Assembly (NCBI GenBank): GCA_014529385.2 | Contig: CM043960.1 | Location: 40,406,781 to 40,470,780, forward strand | DNA from: Adiantum capillus-veneris | Lineage: Eukaryota > Streptophyta > Polypodiopsida > Polypodiales > Pteridaceae | Direction: 5' to 3' | Length of the DNA: 64,000 nucleotides | Shown: one piece after another, positions 14,213-25,632 of the stretch | Layout: each line of letters begins with the position of its first letter | How positions within the stretch are numbered: position 1 is the stretch's first letter | Translations under genes and position numbers: made by a program | The notes under the pieces: generated by a model | Databases searched by the model: none | What the model was told of the DNA's origin: nothing | What the model saw: only the letters and a program-made list of their open reading frames with translations

Positions 14213-15302
14213 ACTACAAAGGGATTATTTGAAGGGAATCCTTGATGGTGACGCTGGGCTAGCATTGTAACTAAAAAATTTTGGGTAGACATAGTGGTAA
14301 AGATGGCCAATGGGACTATTGTTAAACCTATTGCGATGCTAGAAGATCTCAAGGTCAAGGTCTTTGGACAAAAAATAAGGCATACCTTCATTGTTATGAA
14401 TTTTTCCAAGAAAATATGTCATCTGAGATGATCTTAGGACATCCTTTCATGAGGGAAGAAAAAATGGTGCATGACTGGTCTAAAAACCATGTCTACTTAT
14501 AGTTCCAAGACTTTGTTATTTGAGTTGATCTCGTGACTGGTCGGGCACATCCTCTAGGAAACAGATTTATAATTGACCATCGATGTGACACCACAATTCA
14601 TTCGGCCCCATTGTAGTATTGTTACACGTGTAAAAAGGACACTGATATTGGGGAATATTCCCCTGTTCTACCTGGGATGTTTGAGCCTGATAATGTGGAT
14701 TGGGTCCACCTAGCAGCAACCATAGACACTTGGGGAAATAGGGAGATGACCGTGGTAACACTTGAGGGGGATGAAATTCCAGAACTCGTACCTTTAAATA
14801 TGATAGGAGCAATGCATATAGCTCATGGGGACCTACAAGGTGAAGGCTTGATTTTGACACTGAAACCTGTAGCATCTCAAAAGACTATAGCTCACATGAT
14901 TTGGATTCTGGATCATGAATTGAAACCAACTATGAGAACAAAGAATTTGAATTGAATATTGGTGCAAATATGGAATTGAACCATGTGGAGCCCAACAGTG
15001 CCCTAATTGACAATCTATCCGGGTTAGGAGAAGACACGAGTAGCGATTCATCTAATGACTCTTCACTGGAGGAAGGTCGTAATCAAAAATTAAACAAGAG
15101 AAGTAAAAGATATAAGAGGCAAACATATCGAGAAAATGTGCGTACTAGGATAAATGAAAATAAATCTATTGCAGAATGGCTCAGTTATATGGGGGCATGT
15201 GATGCCTCTGAATTTTGTTGTCTTCTTATAGTGAAACTCAACTTTGGCTTGTCTGTAGCTTCTAGTTGTGCAATGTCAATGGATTGTGGACTACACACAT
15301 GA
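14213..15302 (+). pseudogene. G2 copy 1 protease and linker, right part
   Basis: Continuation after the solo LTR. The degenerate retropepsin segment (14213-14540) includes an ILDGDAGLAL-like active-site remnant and a MILGHPFM-like C-terminal signature. A linker follows (14567-14955, with VDWVHLAATIDTWGNREM) that aligns with 17828-18020 of copy 2, then an acidic/basic segment to 15302. Frames are broken by stops and shifts, and no RT follows. In a working element the protease cleaves the polyprotein; this copy cannot make one. Confidence 0.65.
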
Positions 15303-15756
15303 GGCTTTGAAGGTATTCACCCCAATTATATACCAACTTCCGATGAGCTAGCTCAACAACAAAAGGAAGCGTAAGAGAAATCACAGTCCACAGAACAACA
15401 AGACCCCACACTCAAGCCGAGGCCTAGGCCTCAGTCCTCTGATATAGTCTACACACAAAAAAAAAAAAAAATATAGGACCTCAAGTGAAGGGAGGGTATG
15501 TGGGACAGGTTCCTCAAGTCCTCCACCATTCCCTTCACACTCACCCTTTGGACTTACTAATTTTAGCCTTCTCCCTGACTAGGAAAAGACTATTTTTAGG
15601 ATTTCAAGGGCTTTACGTAACCTAATCAAGGAATGTAAAGCACACCATGTTGCTCTAGCCAAGATGCTTGTTTTGAGCTATCACACACCATATTTCATGG
15701 CTTGGTTAGAAAAAAAACCATGAAAATAAAAAAAAATTGAGGGTAAATAATGTCAC

Positions 15757-16990
15757 ATGTACCTATGCTTTGGTCGTGTTCTAGAGGACAATCACATAGA
15801 GAGTGTCTCTGTTTACATGGGCACTCATTATTTCTCCACATTAGGCTCTAGGCCCTCAGCAAGAACCCAAGCTAGTACCACTCAAGACCCAAATATTGCG
15901 GCTAGTGATTCTTCCTTTGACTATGACATTATGGAAGTTTACCTGATGCCTAATCTTGATAGTTCAAGCCAAGACATGCATGTCATGGGCCCACGGTCCG
16001 GGCCGAGCTTGCTTAGCCGCTTGAAGGAGACTTTTAGCAGAGCCATTTGCTCCGAACATGGAGCTAGCGATATAAATGAAGGGAGTGGGGAAGTAAATTC
16101 TACATTCATGACCAATGTAGACCCCATGCTCCTGGAGACTATGCATGTGAATACTCCATTCACTGCACCCACTAACTGTTCAGAGCTATCTCACTCCAAA
16201 GTTATATTACCTGGTGGTAGAAGCCTTGCCAAAGTGCAAGAGGTTGAGCAATATATCCTTGCAACGAGGGAAAAGGAAATCAAGAGCTTACGCAAGGTGG
16301 ATCAATGGAGAGAGCTTAAGGCAAAGGCCCCTATGTCAACATCCATGCTAGTCGAGCAATCGAGTGCTCCTGAATTAGCGACCACTAAGGGTCAACCCAT
16401 AGAGAGCCACATTGTATCTAGTCCAAAGCAAGGGAGCATGTTTACAATGCCAATTCTCATGTGTAATCGATGTGGCATAGATCATTTGATTGCCCAATGT
16501 CCTAATAATCGAAATGCGCCAAAGATAACACCATTAAATATAATTGAGGTTACTGAGGAGCCAACACAAAGTACACCTGTGGTACTAGTAAATGTACTCA
16601 CACGATCGATACTCCAAAGTCGAAAATTATATTCTTGAAGAAAGAGACACGACATCAATTGCCCAATCTCAGAAGAAGAAGAAAACGCGAAGGAAGATAT
16701 CGCAAAAAGGAGCGAAGTCAGACCCCAGTTCAAAGACCAACATAGGGAATGGTGATGACCATGTATATATGAACAACGTTGAAGAGGATTGTGATTCAGG
16801 TGAAACCATGGAGATTAAAATGACCATTAGAAAAGAAAAAAACAAGGAAGATTGTCATGAGCCGCAATGGCCAGGACCTAAGAAGAAGCTAGGAACTTAT
16901 TCAAACCCTACAAAGCCTATCAAGCGAGTCAAGCAATCAATGGGTTTGGTAGAAGAGACCCAAAGGGATCTAGAGACATCATCTAGGTAG
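15757..16990 (+). pseudogene. G2 copy 2 Gag remnant, internally deleted
   Basis: A frame of 293 codons (15757-16638) runs from the N-terminal region directly to a single zinc knuckle and then overlaps a basic tail in another frame (16592-16990). The knuckle reads CNRCGIDHLIAQC, that is CX2CX3HX4C, one residue short of the usual CX2CX4HX4C. The central Gag domain seen in copy 1 is missing, so the open frame is a deletion product rather than a full Gag. A stop near 16636 and a frame change separate knuckle and tail. Confidence 0.65.
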
Positions 16991-17106
16991 ATCTAGATTA
17001 TAGACACAATGTTCCCTATGCAAAAGCAACCTCACAAAGACCATAGACTAGTGTCATCTAAGAATAAAGTAACTTTAAGTCATGGGAAAGTGGACATACT
17101 TCCTTC

Positions 17107-17770
17107 TTGTTGGAGAGAATGTTTATTGCCAAATTGATGGATTTCATGGCTTTAGAAGTTAGAACCATCATCATGTCTAAACTATATGGAGACCCCGAGC
17201 TATTCTTAGCTGGAGAATTGGAATTCGGGCTACCACTATTTTCACAGATGAATCGAGCTAGGGAAATGCCAATAGCAGAGGAACACTTAGACCCATGACC
17301 CAACCTAGATGAGAACTATGTTGTTGAAATACCTATTAACAAGTTGGGACAATACTTTGAAGGCGATGAATCCAATGCGACCATACCAATCACTACCAAT
17401 GGATTAACTATGAAGGCAATCCTTGATGGTGGTGCTCTCATGGCGCTGGGGTTAGCATTGTAACTAAAAATTGTTGGGAAACTATGGGAAGACCTCACCT
17501 TGGGACTACATACATAGTGGTAAAAATGACGAATGGGACTATTGTTAAATCTATTTGGATACTAGAAGATCTCAAAATCAAGGTCTTTGGACACAAAATA
17601 AGTCATACCTTCATCGCGTTATGAATTTTTCCAAGCACACTATGTCATATGAGATGATCTTAGAACGTCCTTTCCTAAGGGAAGCAAAAATGATGCATGA
17701 CTGGTCTAAAAACCATGTCTACTTGCAGTTCCAAGATTCTGTCATTAGAGTTGATCTTGTAACTGGTTGA
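17107..17770 (+). pseudogene. G2 copy 2 protease remnant
   Basis: Retropepsin-like segment. The active-site region at about 17413-17440 reads ILDGGA, where the family usually has D-S/T-G-A, so the catalytic Asp is kept but the next residue is changed. The C-terminal part, MILERPFLREAKMMHDW, is at 17555-17770. Stops and frameshifts (near 17296 and 17460) break it. It provides the uninterrupted counterpart of the copy 1 site used by the solo LTR. Confidence 0.65.
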
Positions 17771-17827
17771 GCACATCCTCTAGGAAACAGATTTATAATT
17801 GATCATAGATCTGAAACCACAATTCAC

Positions 17828-18894
17828 TTGGCCCCATTGCAGTATTGTTACACATGTAAAATGGACACTAATGTTGGGGAAGATTCTCCTTATATAGATG
17901 TTCTACCTGGGATGACTGAGTCTGTTACTGTGGATTGGATTCACCTAGCAGCAACCATAGACACTTGGGTAAATAGGGGGACGACATGGGTAAAACCTGA
18001 GGGAAATGAATGCCACCACTAGTACCTTATGATGGGAGCAATGCATATAGCTTTTGATGACCTACCAGATGAAGGCTTGACTGACATTAGGACCAATAGC
18101 GTCTCAAAAGACTATAGGCCACATGATTTGGAGTCAAAATCATCAATTGGAGTTGACTCTGAAGACAAAGAATCTGAGTTAAATCTTGGTATAATGTGGG
18201 AACAAACCATTCAAGGCCTAGTGATACCCTAGATAACAATCTATCGGAGAGAGGAGAAGACACAAGTAGCGATTCATCTAGTGGCTCTTCACTGGGGATC
18301 GGCCATAATAAAAAATTAGACAAGAAGAGTAAGAGATATAAGAGGCAACAATATTGAGCAAATGTGTGTACTACGATAAATGAAAATAAATCTACCACAT
18401 AATGGCTTAATTATATAGGGGCATGTGATGCTCATCTTAGGTTGGTAGCTAATTGGGTTGAATACCTTCCAAAGCTTCATGTGGTGTAGTCCACGACCCA
18501 TTGACATCGCATAGCTAGAAGCTATAGAGAAGCAAGAGTTGTAACCCTAAGGAGACAACAAAATTGAGAGTTAGCTCAACAGCAAAAGGAAGTGGAAGAG
18601 AAATCACAGTCTACAAAGCAACAAGAGCCCACAGACTTACACCATACACCTGATCGTTTCAAATCCTACACCACAGAGGAACATAAGGTTGTGTATACAA
18701 AGGCCCAGAGAACACCTATCAATGGAACAAATGGAGTCTATGATAGTCCAACGATAGTTAAGAAAATAGAGTTAGAAGACCCAGGTGAGGAGTCCAAACC
18801 TGTTTTCATTGCCCAAGATCTGACAGAGACTATGTACTTAAAGAACTTCTCAAGGAATTCAATAATATATTCTCTTGGACATATCATGGTATGA
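17828..18894 (+). pseudogene. G2 copy 2 protease-RT linker
   Basis: Frame fragments at 17828-18022, 18029-18232 and 18592-18894 correspond to the linker between protease and RT. The last contains DPGEESKPVFIAQDL, matching G1 AEPGEEPMPAYIANDP (about 44065-44115), which directly precedes the RT domain. No enzymatic motif is present. Confidence 0.6.
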
Positions 18895-18899
18895 AAGGT

Positions 18900-19285
18900 G
18901 TTCCACCTTCTATGGTGAAACACACAATTCCCATGAACAGCATGGCTAAACCAGTCTAGCAACGACCCTACCCAATGAATCCAAAGTATGCAAAAATTGT
19001 TCAAGAAGAGATTGAAAATCTTGTCAAATGCGGATTCATATACCCTATTGAGCACTCAGAATGGGTGTCTCCAATAGTTATTGTGCCAAAAAAGAATGGG
19101 AAACTGAGAGTGTGCGTGGATCTCAACACGGTCAATGCCGCCACTAGGAGGGACCATTACCCCTTCCCAATTCGTAACATGTGCTGGAAAGAGTTGCAGA
19201 AAAGGAAGTTTATAGCTTTTTAGATGGGTACTCTAGCTATAATTAAATCACAATTACACTAGAGTACCAAGCTAAAATTGCTTGT
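18900..19285 (+). pseudogene. G2 copy 2 reverse transcriptase, truncated
   Basis: The start of a gypsy RT domain is clear: EEIENLVKCGFIYPIEHSE, then WVSPIVIVPKKNGKLRVCVD, then the remains of the FLDGYSSYN block near 19220, which contains a stop. Similarity stops around 19285, before the catalytic YxDD block, so the copy lacks the active site, RNase H and integrase. It is closely similar to the G1 RT start at 44290-44470. Confidence 0.75.
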
Positions 19286-21180
19286 TAACCTTCCTCCTTG
19301 ACTCTCAATCTCCCAATTTTAGGGAATGTATATATATAGCCCTATACTCAAGAAAACAAAAATAAAATAGTAAAAGAGCAAGAGCTACCAAACAAAAATT
19401 TGAAAACCTACAAATTCCTAATAACACATTATGCACAAGGATACGACCTTTTGACATGGCCCTTATAATATTTTCACTCTTGTCTCTACAATTGCACAAG
19501 CTTACCCATTTGACCAAGATGACTATAGACTTCTATGATGTTCTTAGTGAACATGTGTGCCCCTAATGATGAGGAAGAGTTACATGATTACACTGATGGC
19601 ACGTATTGTCTCACGGATGATGATTTTGTTTTTCTTGACGATAATGAGGTAGGGGTTTAGACTAGGGCTACCCGCTCATCTATTCAATATCTTGTTTCCT
19701 TGACTCTCTAGGGGGGTGCAAATAATTAGGTTAGGGTTTCGTATGTTGTTTGATTGTGTTCAACAAAGGTTGGTGCCTCTTCCCACTGATGTGCCTCCTA
19801 GAGGTATTCCTTGTGTTTTCTTGTGTGTATAGGAATACATTATAGGATTGCAAATTTGACCTTCATGGAATCTTTGTCTCGTTCACTCTTTGAATCAAGC
19901 ACGATCACCAACACAAACAGGTGTTTCTTGTCCATTAGCATTTCCCCTTGTCTTTTTTTGCATCCATGTTTGTCTGCTTTAAATGTGATTGGTAGAACGA
20001 TATTTAGCATATTTGCTTAAATTAAACATTATATTTTTTATAATTTTTTGTGATAATCCCTTGTGTAGGTTAAAGAGTCAAGCAGTTTGACCAAGTAGGA
20101 ATTAGAGATCTTCTCTTAATACCATGGGGAATGCCTTTTTAATAATCAATGGTTCCTTTAAGTTCTTAATCCGATTAAGGAAGCATTGTGTGCAATGTAC
20201 TAGGGATTTCTAGTGAGCATAGTCCCTATTGACCTTTAGCTTAAGTATTATAAAGGGAGTTTACTAGTGTAATGAGCTTGGGGAGGGTAACCATGTCATA
20301 TGGACCACCAAAGATACAAAGTTGAAATGCTGAAAACGAACAAACAAAAAAATCAAAAGTGCCACAATAATGTAAAATCTTAAGCTGGAAGAGAAATCCC
20401 AACTTGATATGGTACTTCACTCACATGTATTACCTATGGTACTAGAGCCCTAGAGGTTCCCAAGGTGGGTTCTTTTCCTTGAAAAGCAAAAAGCCCAAGG
20501 CATACAAAATAAGCACACACATCAAAATTGAATCAATGTGAAAAAACTTTAACAAAGGGAATAATTCAGGTGCTGATTTCATAAGCAATTCCTTTTATCG
20601 TAGCTACAAGGTCTTCTAGGTATAGCCTCTAGTCAGCCATCGGACATGAAATACTTTGATCTCGCGATTAAACAGCTTAATGAACCAGAGATGTAAGGTT
20701 TTCAGTTTCTGAAACCTTAAAGGTTGTATAAAGCTTAATCAAACTAATATGATTATTGAAAAAGCAATGTAGAATTGTCCGACCATGGCAAATATTGGTA
20801 TTTTTGGAATCTTAAGCATAGAACCCCGGGCTAGAAATTTTCAGATTTAGATTCGGACAAAAACTAACCCCGCTAGTCCTCCCGGAAGATTCAATGTAAA
20901 ATAAATTATTAAGAAAAATTGAAGGGTTACAGTAATCATTTAAGCATAGACTTTATTAAAGGTCTCCCAGATATTTACAAGATATTTACCAGTTAAGCAA
21001 AAATAGGTCAAATTATAGCAAAATTGACATTTTAAAAGCTGACAGGTAATGGGAGGGTCATCACTGACCTGCCTGGGGACTCATTTAGCAGCAGGGGGTG
21101 TTTTTTGACTTACTGGGGACTGCTTGAACTACAGGCAACTGCCTTTTACAGCCTGTGAGAGCTTGTGAGTGCCAGAAAAC
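19286..21180. other. no gene seen
   Basis: A short acidic frame near 19555-19660 (containing TDDDFVFLDDNEV) has coding-like composition but no recognised domain and ends at a stop. The final 150 bp before 21181 is richer in G+C and leads to a TATA box, suggesting a promoter or LTR U3 region. Confidence 0.4.
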
Positions 21181-21188
21181 TATAAATA
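21181..21188 (+). promoter_or_regulatory. candidate TATA box
   Basis: TATAAATA in a moderately G+C-rich context, followed by leader-like AT-rich DNA and, 2.5 kb downstream, the small reading frame at 23661. It could be the promoter of a retroelement LTR whose boundaries I cannot find. Confidence 0.4.
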
Positions 21189-21539
21189 GGATCCCTTGCT
21201 TCATAATTTGACAGACTCGAAGCCTTGATACTCTCTCTCTCATCTAGAGAGAACACTATGCAAAAATCATTAGAGATTAATCTCTAATTGATTAACCTAA
21301 ATGGTAATTAGTCTAATCCTTCTTAATTAGCAAGGATAGATTAAGCTATTTTGTTAATAAATCAAAGATTAGGCCTATGTATACTCATAAAACCTCTCTC
21401 AATTAATTAAATTCTGCTGATTATTGTAATTAAGCTTAGTAATGTTAAGCTAATTAATTATCCTATCATATTAGGACTGAAATTAGCCAAATTAATCATG
21501 AATTAATGGTAAATATATTAGTTTATCTTAGATTAAGTT

Positions 21540-23230
21540 GAGGTAATTATCAGAGATGCATTAAATATTCATTAAGCTAGGAAAACTATCCTATAATTTT
21601 TTGAGTAATTTTCCTAATTAATTAGGCAGAATTACACTTTTTTGAAAAAATTAAAGAGAAAAATAACAAACTAATCTCAAATGCTGTGAGATATTTATCA
21701 GTAACTAATTAGGTGTTAAAAAACCCGTGATAATTAGGAGAAGCTCAGATAATTAATCTAGCTAATTACTTTAGCAGAAATACTCTGTTTTTTTACCAAA
21801 TTAAATAGGGAAAATTAGTAAACCGATTTCAAATGAAATGAAATATTTATCAATGGTTACTTAGGTGTTAAATAACTCGTGAAAATTAGGAGAATCTCAG
21901 ATAATTAGTCTAGCTAATTACTTCAGCAGAAATACTCTGTTTTAAGAGAAACTTAAATAGGAGAAATTAGTAAACTCATTTCAAATGCTGTGAAATATTT
22001 ATCAATGGTTGATTAGGTGTTAAGGAACTCATAATAATTAAGAGAAGCTCAGATAACTAATCTAGATAATTACTTTAGTAGAAATACTCTATTTTTAGAG
22101 AAACTTAAATAGGGGAAATTAGTAAGCTGATTTCAAATGCTGTGAGATATTTATCAATGGTTAATTAGGTGTTAAGGAACCCATGATAATTAGGGGAAGC
22201 TTACATAATTAATCTAGCTAATTACTTTAGCATAAATACTCTGTTTTTCAAGTAAATTAAATAAGGGAAATTAGGAAAATGATTTCAAATGCTGTAAGAT
22301 ATTTATCAATGGTTAATTATGTGTTAAAGAACTCATGATAGTTAGGAGAAGATCAGATAATTAATATAGTTAATTACTTTAGCAGAAATACTCTATTTTT
22401 TGAACAAATTAAATAGGGAAAATTAGTAAACTGATTTCAAATGTTGTAAGCTATTTATCAGTGGTTAATAAGGTGTTATGCAAAACTGTGATAGTTAGGA
22501 TAATCTCAGATAATTAATCTGGCTAATTAATTTAGCAAAAATACTCTATTTTTGGAGAAAATTAAATATTTGAAATTAGTAAAATGATTTCAAATGATGT
22601 TAGTGGTTAATTAGGTGTTAAAAAACCCTTGATAATTAGGATAAGCTCAGATAATTAGTTTAACTAATTATCTTAGTAGAATTACGCTGTTTTTAAGGGT
22701 AAATTAAAGGGGGAAATTAGTAAATCATGTGCTATAATTACATGCTATTTATTAGAGCTATATTATAGGGTAAAGAGTCCGTGATAATTATGCCAAGGTT
22801 AGAAAAGTAGCATAGATATTTATCTAAGTCAAGTTATACTATTTCTAGCTAAAAACTAAAGAGGAAAATTAGTAAATCATGCTATATGATTACATGCTAT
22901 TTGTCAGAGCTAGATTACATGATGAAAAGGCCGTGATAATTATGTCAAAGTTAAAAACTTAGTATAGATATTTATCTAAGTCAAAATATACTAATTTTGA
23001 TTGAAATTTCAAGGGGGAAATTAGTAAATCATGCTATATGATTACATTCTATTATCACAGTTAGCTTACATAATAAAGAGGTCGTGATAAATATTTCAAG
23101 GTTAGAAAAGTAGTATAAATATTTATTTAAGTCAAATTATCCTAATTTTAGCTGAAAATTGAAGATGAAAATTATATAATTAAGTTGAAAAATTATAAGT
23201 TACCAGAGGTCAAAAAATTTATTATCTACT
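21540..23230 (+). repeat. 152-bp tandem repeat array, about 11 units
   Basis: The landmark ATATTTATCA appears at 21691, 21843, 21995, 22147, 22299 and (as CTATTTATCA) 22451, exactly 152 bp apart. After one unit with a 10-bp deletion, the landmark at 22741, 22893 and 23045 again steps by 152. Flanking units toward 21540 and 23200 are more diverged. Units share GATAATTA.GAGAAGCTCAG, TAGCTAATTACTTTAGCAGA and TTAGGTGTTAA blocks. Nothing suggests coding. Constant spacing despite base changes is typical of satellite-like amplification. Confidence 0.9.
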
Positions 23231-23660
23231 TGTGATAATTATACCATACGTAATTAGTGAGGTTAGGAAATTATAATTGACCAAAAGTTCTATTTTTAGC
23301 AAATGATTAATTAAAATAAATAGACTTTGTGGTTAAAAGTTTTTAGAAAAATTATAGTAAGTGTAAACCTATGATATCAAGTTAAGGAAATGAAATCTTT
23401 AAGAGAAATTAAATACAATAAATATTAAGCCCAAAATAAGTAGATTATTAGCTTAAAAGTTGATGGGAAAATTAGGAAAAAGATATAGAAAATTATAAGA
23501 AAGTTAGGAGAGCTTAGGAAACCCTTAGGGAGCGCTGGAAAAAGTTATCATGCCTATATAGACAAATAAGAAATTACTAGGTCAAGAATACAAAGATTAA
23601 GTCTAGATTTTGAATTATTTACCTAATGATTAGACATCCTTTTTATACGGATAAGAAGTT

Positions 23661-23823
23661 ATGGCACCAAAAAGAACCCGAGCAAATCCTACATCTGATG
23701 ATGAGGACGTAGCTCCAAAACGAACTAGAGTGTCGCACGACGACGAAGCCGGGCCTAGTAGTAGGCCTACGGAGGAGAGTCTTCAGGCGCCAGCGCAGCA
23801 GCAAAGATGGCCAATCAATCCCA
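23661..23823 (+). CDS. possible first exon, basic/acidic protein of unknown function
   Basis: The frame opens at an ATG and encodes about 54 residues, starting MAPKRTRANPTSDDED, with two KRTR motifs, an acidic stretch and a Ser/Pro/Gln-rich tail. It then meets a good splice-donor consensus (CCCAG/GTGGGT at 23823/23824). G+C content is clearly higher than in the surrounding DNA and codon use looks coding. In frame it continues only to 23882. KRTR-type segments are compatible with nuclear localisation, but no domain is recognised. It may be the N-terminus of a retroelement Gag behind the TATA box at 21181 and the 152-bp repeats, or a gene fragment. No matching second exon was identified. Confidence 0.35.
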
Positions 23824-23882
23824 GGTGGGTTTCCCATTATTCAATTAAGTCTTTAATTAGTTTAAGTTCTTTTATAAGTTAG

Positions 23883-25257
23883 CATTGCATACGTAAGAAG
23901 GATAAACTGGCTGAAAACAGAAGGTAACTTCGAACGTGCATTGTTTATAAGGTAGGAAAGAATTGTTTTGGTTAAACTGGTTGAAATAGGAAAGATATGA
24001 TTGATCATCCTTAAGACAGCTTGTCTCAAGACACCTTCGACTCCTTAGTATGAATTGATGATAATGATTGGCTTTCTAGCCACGGATGTCGGTTACCCCC
24101 ATGAACGATGAGTTTCTACTCCGTGTCATGTCTTGATGTTTCTACATAAGTTAGGATACCGTTTTTTATCCTAGGGGAGCCGCCCGGTTGTATGGGCAAC
24201 TGGTTTGGTGTATGGGCACCCGGAACCATGGGTGGGGTTTTATCCACTCCAGATTTGAATAAGGAATGGGTGTCGTTTTTCACCCTTAGGTGGTCTTGAG
24301 ACAAGAAGAGTACTGGTCATGGTTATCATGGACAACGTTTTGATTGACAGTACCCTGTCTTAAGTTTAAAGATGTTTGTTTTCTAAAAGAATGCTTTCAA
24401 TGCTGTCTTCAAGGAATTACTGTGATGGAACGTAAAAAGAAACCATTATTTTAAATGTTAAAACAATGTGATAATAAGATAAATGAATCTTGTGTGAGTG
24501 TGGGGTGGTAAGTGGGGATTGACTAAGGTTGTCAATCAAGGACGGGTGGACCTAATTAGTCAAGTAACTATCCATCCCTGCGCACTAAAACGTTTAGAAA
24601 ACTTCTTCACTTGGAAGAGGAGTCCACCAACGGCTGTGCCCTCACATCTATTAGAGGGAAAAAAGCGTTGGTTGAGGATACCTTAGCCCAATTGTAGCAG
24701 TTATAGGGCCAAAATAGTTTTTTGGACTTTTAATACGTTGTCTCATTTCCGCTGTGAGACAGGACTAGGTCTTCTTCTAAGGCTATAGACCCAAGCCATT
24801 TTCAATGGTAAAGGTCTATTCCTTGGATTTTTCTTGTTTAGAGACTCTGATTTTTATCAGACCTAGAGACCTGTCATGGATCCCATCCCGATCTTGGTAT
24901 AGGCGGGTTGGGGACCTTACAAGAGAGAATTGAGAAGCTTGCCCATTGTAATAATATCTGACCTCTACTTCCTTTCGATTGTTAAATTAGCGACCCCATA
25001 CTTGTTTAGGTTTTGCTTATGTGTTTGATTATATTACATTTGAATGTTTATTGTTGCTGACAAATTGTTTAATATTCTGTTGCCAATCAATTTGTGTGCC
25101 AATTCACTTCATATTCTTTTTAATTATATATAAGAATTCATTTAGTGTGCCAATTTTGGAGGCTAAGGACATTCAATCTTAGATGCTCTTCCACCTCAAT
25201 GAACGGGCTTCATCTCAATAGCTTCCGAGGACGGAATCTACATTAAGAAGGGGGACA
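23883..25257. other. no gene seen
   Basis: Composition is mixed. Segments around 24150-24300 and 24860-24930 are richer in G+C, but no domain, RNA gene or repeat boundary is recognisable. Sequence homologous to the dispersed repeat begins at 25258. Confidence 0.4.
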
Positions 25258-25477
25258 GGTTAACCCTCACGGACACCCTATCACCTTTGATGGACGCCTT
25301 ATTATTTATTTGATTGAGTCATGGACCGGGATGGTCGGTCCAATAGGTGTGTAGGTGATCTTGATTGAGAGGTGCACCACTTACCTTATTTTTACAGTAG
25401 TTTTGCAACGATCGACCACTGTGGGCAAGCTAAGAAGTGGTCTTGCTCCATCTCTGTCTCCTTCTCCTTAGTGTGCT

Positions 25478-25566
<89 letters not shown>
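25258..25566 (+). repeat. dispersed repeat ending in a GT array (copy 2)
   Basis: Second copy of the repeat at 3346-3725, sharing TTAACC..CACGGACACC, TATCACCTTTGA, GAGTCATGGACCGG and GTGTGCTCACGTGTGTG in the same order, with the GT array starting at the equivalent base. Confidence 0.75.
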
Positions 25567-25567
<1 letters not shown>

Positions 25568-25632
25568 TGAGAGAGAGAGAGAGAGGGAGTGTGTGTGTGT
25601 GTGTGTGTGCTTGAGAGAGAGAGAGAGAGAGG
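25481..25632 (+). repeat. compound GT/GA microsatellite
   Basis: GT (25481-25565), GA, GT, then GA again (to about 25632). The junction CTTGAGAGAGA is repeated after each GT block. Confidence 0.95.

Larger units (their letters stand above)
7440..15407 (+). mobile_element. degenerate Ty3/gypsy element G2, copy 1 (split)
   Basis: This copy aligns by eye with copy 2 (15408-19285) over the pre-gag segment, the gag/zinc-knuckle region, the protease region and the protease-to-RT linker. It is interrupted at 11323/14213 by a solo LTR with an ACTAC target duplication; copy 2 shows the uninterrupted site near 17389. No LTR pair was found and RT is absent from this copy, whose end joins the start of copy 2 near 15405. 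Both edges are approximate. Confidence 0.65.
15408..19285 (+). mobile_element. degenerate Ty3/gypsy element G2, copy 2
   Basis: The copy starts with the same GGCCTCAGTCC-containing block as copy 1 and runs through gag, protease, linker and the first part of RT, where similarity ends near 19285. Compared with copy 1 it lacks most of the Gag domain (the equivalent of about 8560-10240). No LTR is recognised on either side. Confidence 0.65.

Noticed and set aside
21540-23230. CRISPR array or other prokaryotic repeat-spacer system
   Set aside because: Whole 152-bp units repeat without unique spacers, and the context is clearly eukaryotic.
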